Positions 7,868 to 10,619 of a stretch of 10,619 nt of DNA are shown here, piece by piece (positions within the stretch are counted from its first letter, which is position 1; each line of letters opens with the position of its first letter). The position numbers and the translations under genes were made by a program. The DNA comes from an uncultured Ideonella sp. (GTDB lineage Bacteria > Pseudomonadota > Gammaproteobacteria > Burkholderiales > Burkholderiaceae): the NCBI GenBank assembly GCA_946479475.1, contig CAMLGG010000184.1, forward strand, positions 1-10,619, in the 5' to 3' direction. The notes under the pieces are model-generated. The model saw only the letters and a program-made list of their open reading frames with translations, was not told the DNA's origin and searched no databases.

Positions 7868-7893
7868 CGCAGGCCCGCCTGGCGGGCCTGCGC
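7867..7893. terminator. GC-rich hairpin between convergent guaC and S41 peptidase, probable bidirectional terminator
   Basis: GCGCAGGCCCGCC at 7867-7879 and its exact complement at 7881-7893 form a 13-bp inverted repeat around one base (in practice a stem of about 12 bp with a 3-base loop). It begins at the last base of the guaC stop codon and ends nine bases before the stop of the convergent peptidase gene. No T-tract follows on either strand, so it may act as a transcript 3' end stabiliser or assist Rho instead of being a classic intrinsic terminator. Confidence 0.65.
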
Positions 7894-7901
7894 GGTTCGC
7901 C

Positions 7902-9275
7902 CTACTTGCCGATCATCCCGCGCCGGTCGCCCGGCTCCAGCCAGCGCGGCCGCTGCGCCGGGACACGCAGGCCGAGAAGCTTGCTCTTGGCCTGGGCCGT
8001 CAGGCCCGGGCAGCCGAACCCGTCGGCGTGGTCCTCGGCGGCGATGCGCAGCGGGTCGGTCGATGCGCCGATGGGCTGGCTGAGATCCTCCGCTACCGGG
8101 CAGGTGGCATCGAAGCCGTCGAAGTAGCGGCCTTCGTTGCTGGCATTGACCGATTCGAAGTTCACCGCGTTGATCACCGCGCCGCAGCCGTCTGCCTGGG
8201 GCAGGAAGCCCACCGGCTTGCCGCAGGTGGTGTCGCCGATGGTGACCACCGTGACGAAGGGTCGCAGGCCGTTGATCACCTGCTCGGCGGCCGAGCAGGT
8301 CCGCGGCCCCGTCAGCACGTAGACGCGGGACAGCCCGGTGGCATTCGCGTAGTTCACGAAGCGGAAGCTCTCGTTGTGGTTGCTCCTCTTGTCGTTGTAG
8401 AGCAGGCTCGCGAAGACTTCACCGTTCGTCTCGGCCGCGTTCGGGAAGGAAGCGATCTTGTCCGCCACCGAGACCAGGCCGCCGCCGTTGTAGCGCAGGT
8501 CGATGATCACGTCCTGGATGCCCGCCGTCTTGAACTGGGCAAAGGCGGCATCGAAGGGCGCCAGGGCCTGGTCGATCATGTCCTTGACCATCACGTAGCC
8601 CATCTTGCGCCCGGAGGGGGTCGTGATGACGCTCGAGCTGGGCACCGGTACCAGGTCGTAGATGGCGGCGTTGAGCGTGACCCGGCTGTCGCCGGCGTCG
8701 GTGCGCACGTCGATGGTCACCGAATCGCCCTGGTTGGCGGCTGCCAGGTCGGTGTAGTCGTCCTCCTCGATCAGCTGGCTCGAGGTGCGGCCGTTGACGG
8801 CCAGGACCTGGTCGCCACGGCGCAGGCCCGCCAGCGCGGCCGGCGAGCCGGGCTCGACGTAGCGGATGTACAGCGGATCCTCCGGGTGCCCGGTGACCTC
8901 GATGCCGGCCACCATCACGCCGTAGCCCAGCGTGCGGCCCTCGCCGAAGGTGCGGTTGTAGGCTTCTTCGGAGGTGATGTAGCTCCAGGTGTCCGGCTTG
9001 GGGAAGTCCGGGTCGGTGCCCTGGTAGAGCAGTGCCTGGAAGTAGGTATCCACCGAGGCGTAGGCCGAAGGATCGGGGCTAGGACTGATGGCGTACCAGT
9101 AGTACCAGTCGTTCATGTAGTCGCGCAGCCAGATCTTCTCGTCGGCTGCCGAGCAGCTCAGGCCGTCGCCGCCCCCGCCGCCGCAGGCGGACAACAGGCC
9201 GGCGGCGGCCAGGCCGATGGCGCTGGTCTTCCAGTGGGTGCGCCAGGTGTTCTTCACGGGAGCGGGGTAGCTCAT
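7902..9275 (-). CDS. S41-family serine peptidase, outer-membrane lipoprotein with PDZ domain
   Basis: This is a predicted envelope protease related to carboxyl-terminal processing proteases (CtpA/Prc). The 457-residue protein starts with a lipoprotein signal peptide whose lipobox LLSAC places the lipidated cysteine at 31. Gly at +2 suggests outer-membrane sorting. A poly-Gly linker leads to a helical N-terminal segment (about 41-105), a PDZ domain (about 115-200, with LRRGDQVLAVNG at 151-162) and the S41 core (about 220-400). In the core, DLRYNGGG is at 259-266. Ser328 in TCSAAE and Lys353 in CGKPVG are exactly 25 apart, the Ser-Lys dyad spacing of Prc/CtpA, so it should be active. Cys327 and Cys351 flank the dyad, and Cys364, 392 and 422 follow. 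I recall this as the pattern of a sub-family of secreted S41 peptidases. AGAGGAG before ATG 9275 supports the start. The gene is convergent with guaC and divergent from valS; substrate unknown. Confidence 0.93.
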   Translation of the reverse strand: MSYPAPVKNTWRTHWKTSAIGLAAAGLLSACGGGGGDGLSCSAADEKIWLRDYMNDWYYWYAISPSPDPSAYASVDTYFQALLYQGTDPDFPKPDTWSYITSEEAYNRTFGEGRTLGYGVMVAGIEVTGHPEDPLYIRYVEPGSPAALAGLRRGDQVLAVNGRTSSQLIEEDDYTDLAAANQGDSVTIDVRTDAGDSRVTLNAAIYDLVPVPSSSVITTPSGRKMGYVMVKDMIDQALAPFDAAFAQFKTAGIQDVIIDLRYNGGGLVSVADKIASFPNAAETNGEVFASLLYNDKRSNHNESFRFVNYANATGLSRVYVLTGPRTCSAAEQVINGLRPFVTVVTIGDTTCGKPVGFLPQADGCGAVINAVNFESVNASNEGRYFDGFDATCPVAEDLSQPIGASTDPLRIAAEDHADGFGCPGLTAQAKSKLLGLRVPAQRPRWLEPGDRRGMIGK

Positions 9276-9281
9276 CGGGGT

Positions 9282-9288
9282 CTCCTCT
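9282..9288 (-). promoter_or_regulatory. Shine-Dalgarno of the S41 peptidase gene
   Basis: Minus-strand AGAGGAG lies six bases before the ATG at 9275. It is the strongest ribosome binding site in the window and settles the start of the lipoprotein. Confidence 0.85.
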
Positions 9289-9317
9289 TTGGACGCTGTT
9301 CGCGGGGGGCCGCGACC

Positions 9318-9323
9318 TACAAT
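9318..9323 (+). promoter_or_regulatory. Candidate upstream -10 box for valS
   Basis: TACAAT matches the sigma-70 -10 consensus at five of six positions, 87 bases before the valS ATG. The matching -35 position (CTGTTC at 9296-9301, spacing 16) is poor, so it would be a weak or activator-dependent promoter. Confidence 0.35.
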
Positions 9324-9391
9324 CGCCCCAACTCCACGCCTCGACGCCGGGTTGACAAGCTTTACGTGTCAAGCTGTTAGCAATTGGGGCG
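9324..9391. repeat. Nested inverted repeats in the S41 peptidase / valS divergent region
   Basis: The inner arms are TTGACA at 9352-9357 and TGTCAA at 9367-9372, perfect over 6 bp with a 9-base spacer. The outer arms are CGCCCCAA at 9324-9331 and TTGGGGCG at 9384-9391, perfect over 8 bp. CAAGCT also repeats directly at 9356-9361 and 9370-9375. The spacing suits dimeric DNA-binding proteins or a leader structure, but chance is not excluded. The rest of the 135-bp gap shows only the candidate promoters. Confidence 0.5.
9352..9380 (+). promoter_or_regulatory. Candidate sigma-70 promoter for valS
   Basis: A perfect -35 TTGACA at 9352-9357 is followed after 17 bases by TGTTAG at 9375-9380, a weak -10 with three of six matches. 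The start site would be near 9387, leaving a leader of about 24 bases with no obvious Shine-Dalgarno. The -35 is also the left arm of an inverted repeat, so a bound repressor there would block the promoter. Confidence 0.45.
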
Positions 9392-9410
9392 CCCGACTCT
9401 CCCTTCGTCC

Positions 9411-10619
9411 ATGACTGAACTCAACAAATCGTTCGAACCCGCGGCCATCGAGGCCCGCTGGGCGCCGCAGTGGGAAGCCAGCGGCATCTACGAGCCCACG
9501 CTGGACGCGGCCCGGCCCTCGTTCAGCATCCAGTTGCCGCCGCCCAACGTGACCGGCACGCTGCACATGGGCCATGCGTTCAACCAGACGATCATGGATT
9601 CGCTGACGCGCTACCACCGGATGCGCGGCTTCAACACGCTGTGGGTTCCCGGCACCGATCACGCGGGCATCGCCACGCAGATCGTGGTGGAGAGGCAACT
9701 GCAGGAGCAAGGCATCAACCGGCACGACCTGGGGCGCGAGGCCTTCGTTGCCAAGGTCTGGGAATGGAAGGCCCAGAGCGGCGCCACCATCACCCGGCAG
9801 ATGCGACGCATGGGCGACTCGGTGAGCTGGAAGCACGAGTACTTCACGATGGACGCGAAGCTCTCGGCGACCGTGACCGAGACCTTCGTGCGCCTGTACG
9901 AGGAAGGACTGATCTACCGCGGCAAGCGCCTGGTCAGCTGGGATCCGGGCCTGATGTCCGCCGTGTCGGACCTCGAGGTCGAGAGCGAGGAGGAGGACGG
10001 CCACCTCTGGTTCATCCGCTATCCGGTCGAGGGCAGCGGCGAGTCGCTGGTGGTGGCCACCACCCGCCCCGAGACCATGCTCGGCGACACCGCGGTGATG
10101 GTCCACCCGGAGGATGAGCGCTACCGCCACCTCATCGGCCGGCAGGTGCGCCTGCCGATCACCGGGCGGCTGGTGCCGGTGATCGCCGACGACTACGTCG
10201 ACAAGGAGTTCGGCACCGGCGTGGTGAAGGTGACGCCTGCGCACGACCCGAACGACTACCAGGTGGGCCTGCGCCACGGCCTGCCGATGCTGACCATCTT
10301 CACCCTGGAAGCCAAGGTCAACGACGAGGCGCCCGAGGCGTACCGCGGCCTGGACCGCTACGTCGCCCGCAAGAAGATCGTCGAGCAGCTCGATGCCGAG
10401 GGCCTGCTGGTCGAGACGAGGAAGCACCGGCTCACCGTGCCGCGCTGCGCCCGCTCGGGCCAGGTGATCGAGCCGATGCTGACCGACCAGTGGTACGTCG
10501 CGATGACGAAGCCCGGCCAGGATGGGCAAAGCATCGCGCAGAAGGCGATCGAGGCGGTCGAGTCCGGCCAGGTGAAGTTCGTGCCCGAGAACTGGGTCAA
10601 CACCTACAACCAGTGGATG
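9411..10619 (+). CDS. valS: Valyl-tRNA synthetase, N-terminal 403 residues (truncated by window edge)
   Basis: It attaches valine to tRNA-Val in the cytosol and edits mischarged threonine; it is a class I synthetase. The visible part includes the start [10 protein letters not shown], the [13 protein letters not shown] segment with the HIGH-type motif HMGH at 52-55, and TDHAGIATQ at 82-90. It also includes much of the CP1 editing domain, with [14 protein letters not shown] at 216-229 and [15 protein letters not shown] at 268-282. The frame is open to the right edge. The KMSKS loop, anticodon-binding domain and coiled coil lie outside the window; full-length bacterial enzymes are about 900-950 residues. 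The ATG at 9411 fits the family N-terminus, although no clear Shine-Dalgarno precedes it. It is divergently arranged with the S41 peptidase gene, 135 bp apart. No T-box-like leader is seen. Confidence 0.97.
   Translation, partial: MTELNKSFEPAAIEARWAPQWEASGIYEPTLDAARPSFSIQLPPPNVTGTLHMGHAFNQTIMDSLTRYHRMRGFNTLWVPGTDHAGIATQIVVERQLQEQGINRHDLGREAFVAKVWEWKAQSGATITRQMRRMGDSVSWKHEYFTMDAKLSATVTETFVRLYEEGLIYRGKRLVSWDPGLMSAVSDLEVESEEEDGHLWFIRYPVEGSGESLVVATTRPETMLGDTAVMVHPEDERYRHLIGRQVRLPITGRLVPVIADDYVDKEFGTGVVKVTPAHDPNDYQVGLRHGLPMLTIFTLEAKVNDEAPEAYRGLDRYVARKKIVEQLDAEGLLVETRKHRLTVPRCARSGQVIEPMLTDQWYVAMTKPGQDGQSIAQKAIEAVESGQVKFVPENWVNTYNQWM

Noticed and set aside
8028..9380. 450-codon plus-strand open frame
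   Set aside because: Antisense shadow of the S41 peptidase, which has a lipobox, PDZ domain and Ser-Lys dyad plus a strong ribosome site.
9276..9410. T-box or riboswitch leader for valS
   Set aside because: No T-box core or specifier-loop arrangement is visible. T-boxes are largely a Gram-positive device, and the gap is too short for a full one.
9369..10529. 386-codon minus-strand open frame
   Set aside because: Antisense shadow of valS. The plus strand carries unmistakable valyl-tRNA synthetase motifs.
1..10619. CRISPR array, mobile element, tRNA/rRNA or defence island
   Set aside because: No regularly spaced repeats, transposase or integrase motifs, cloverleaf-like segment or defence-protein signature found on either strand by eye.

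Overview
The window is visibly GC-rich and densely coded. Codon third positions are mostly G or C, and long spurious open frames lie antisense to the real genes. The proteins (UvrD, ValRS, a TPR-GGDEF sensor, an S41 lipoprotein) look like those of a high-GC betaproteobacterium, most likely order Burkholderiales. This placement rests on protein character and base composition as I recognise them, not on a search.

Layout: (1) Positions 1-5589, minus strand, hold a three-gene unit transcribed leftward: uvrD (DNA helicase II), a TPR / transmembrane / GGDEF diguanylate cyclase, and a second secreted TPR protein cut off by the left edge. Both junctions are 4-bp ATGA stop/start overlaps, so the three are probably co-transcribed and translationally coupled. 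(2) Positions 5692-6735, plus strand, hold a patatin-like phospholipase divergent from uvrD, followed by a hairpin with a T-tract. (3) Positions 6890-7867, plus strand, hold guaC, a GMP reductase of the short Bacillus type, ending in a long GC-rich hairpin. (4) Positions 7902-9275, minus strand, hold a lipoprotein S41 (C-terminal-processing-like) serine peptidase, convergent with guaC. (5) Positions 9411-10619, plus strand, hold the first 403 codons of valS, divergent from the peptidase. The 135-bp gap between the last two contains promoter-like sequences and a nested inverted repeat.

Most of the window is housekeeping or core-metabolic: DNA repair (uvrD), purine salvage (guaC), aminoacylation (valS), envelope proteolysis (S41) and lipid hydrolysis (patatin). 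The least ordinary arrangement is the coupling of a repair helicase to two tandem, distantly similar TPR signalling proteins, at least one of them a c-di-GMP synthase with an intact inhibitory site. I saw no mobile element, CRISPR array, tRNA, rRNA, phage gene or defence-type cluster, and nothing that amounts to a clearly new system. Besides the operon, the items most worth a second look are a possibly leaderless uvrD promoter, a -10/terminator pair ahead of guaC, and the nested repeat ahead of valS.
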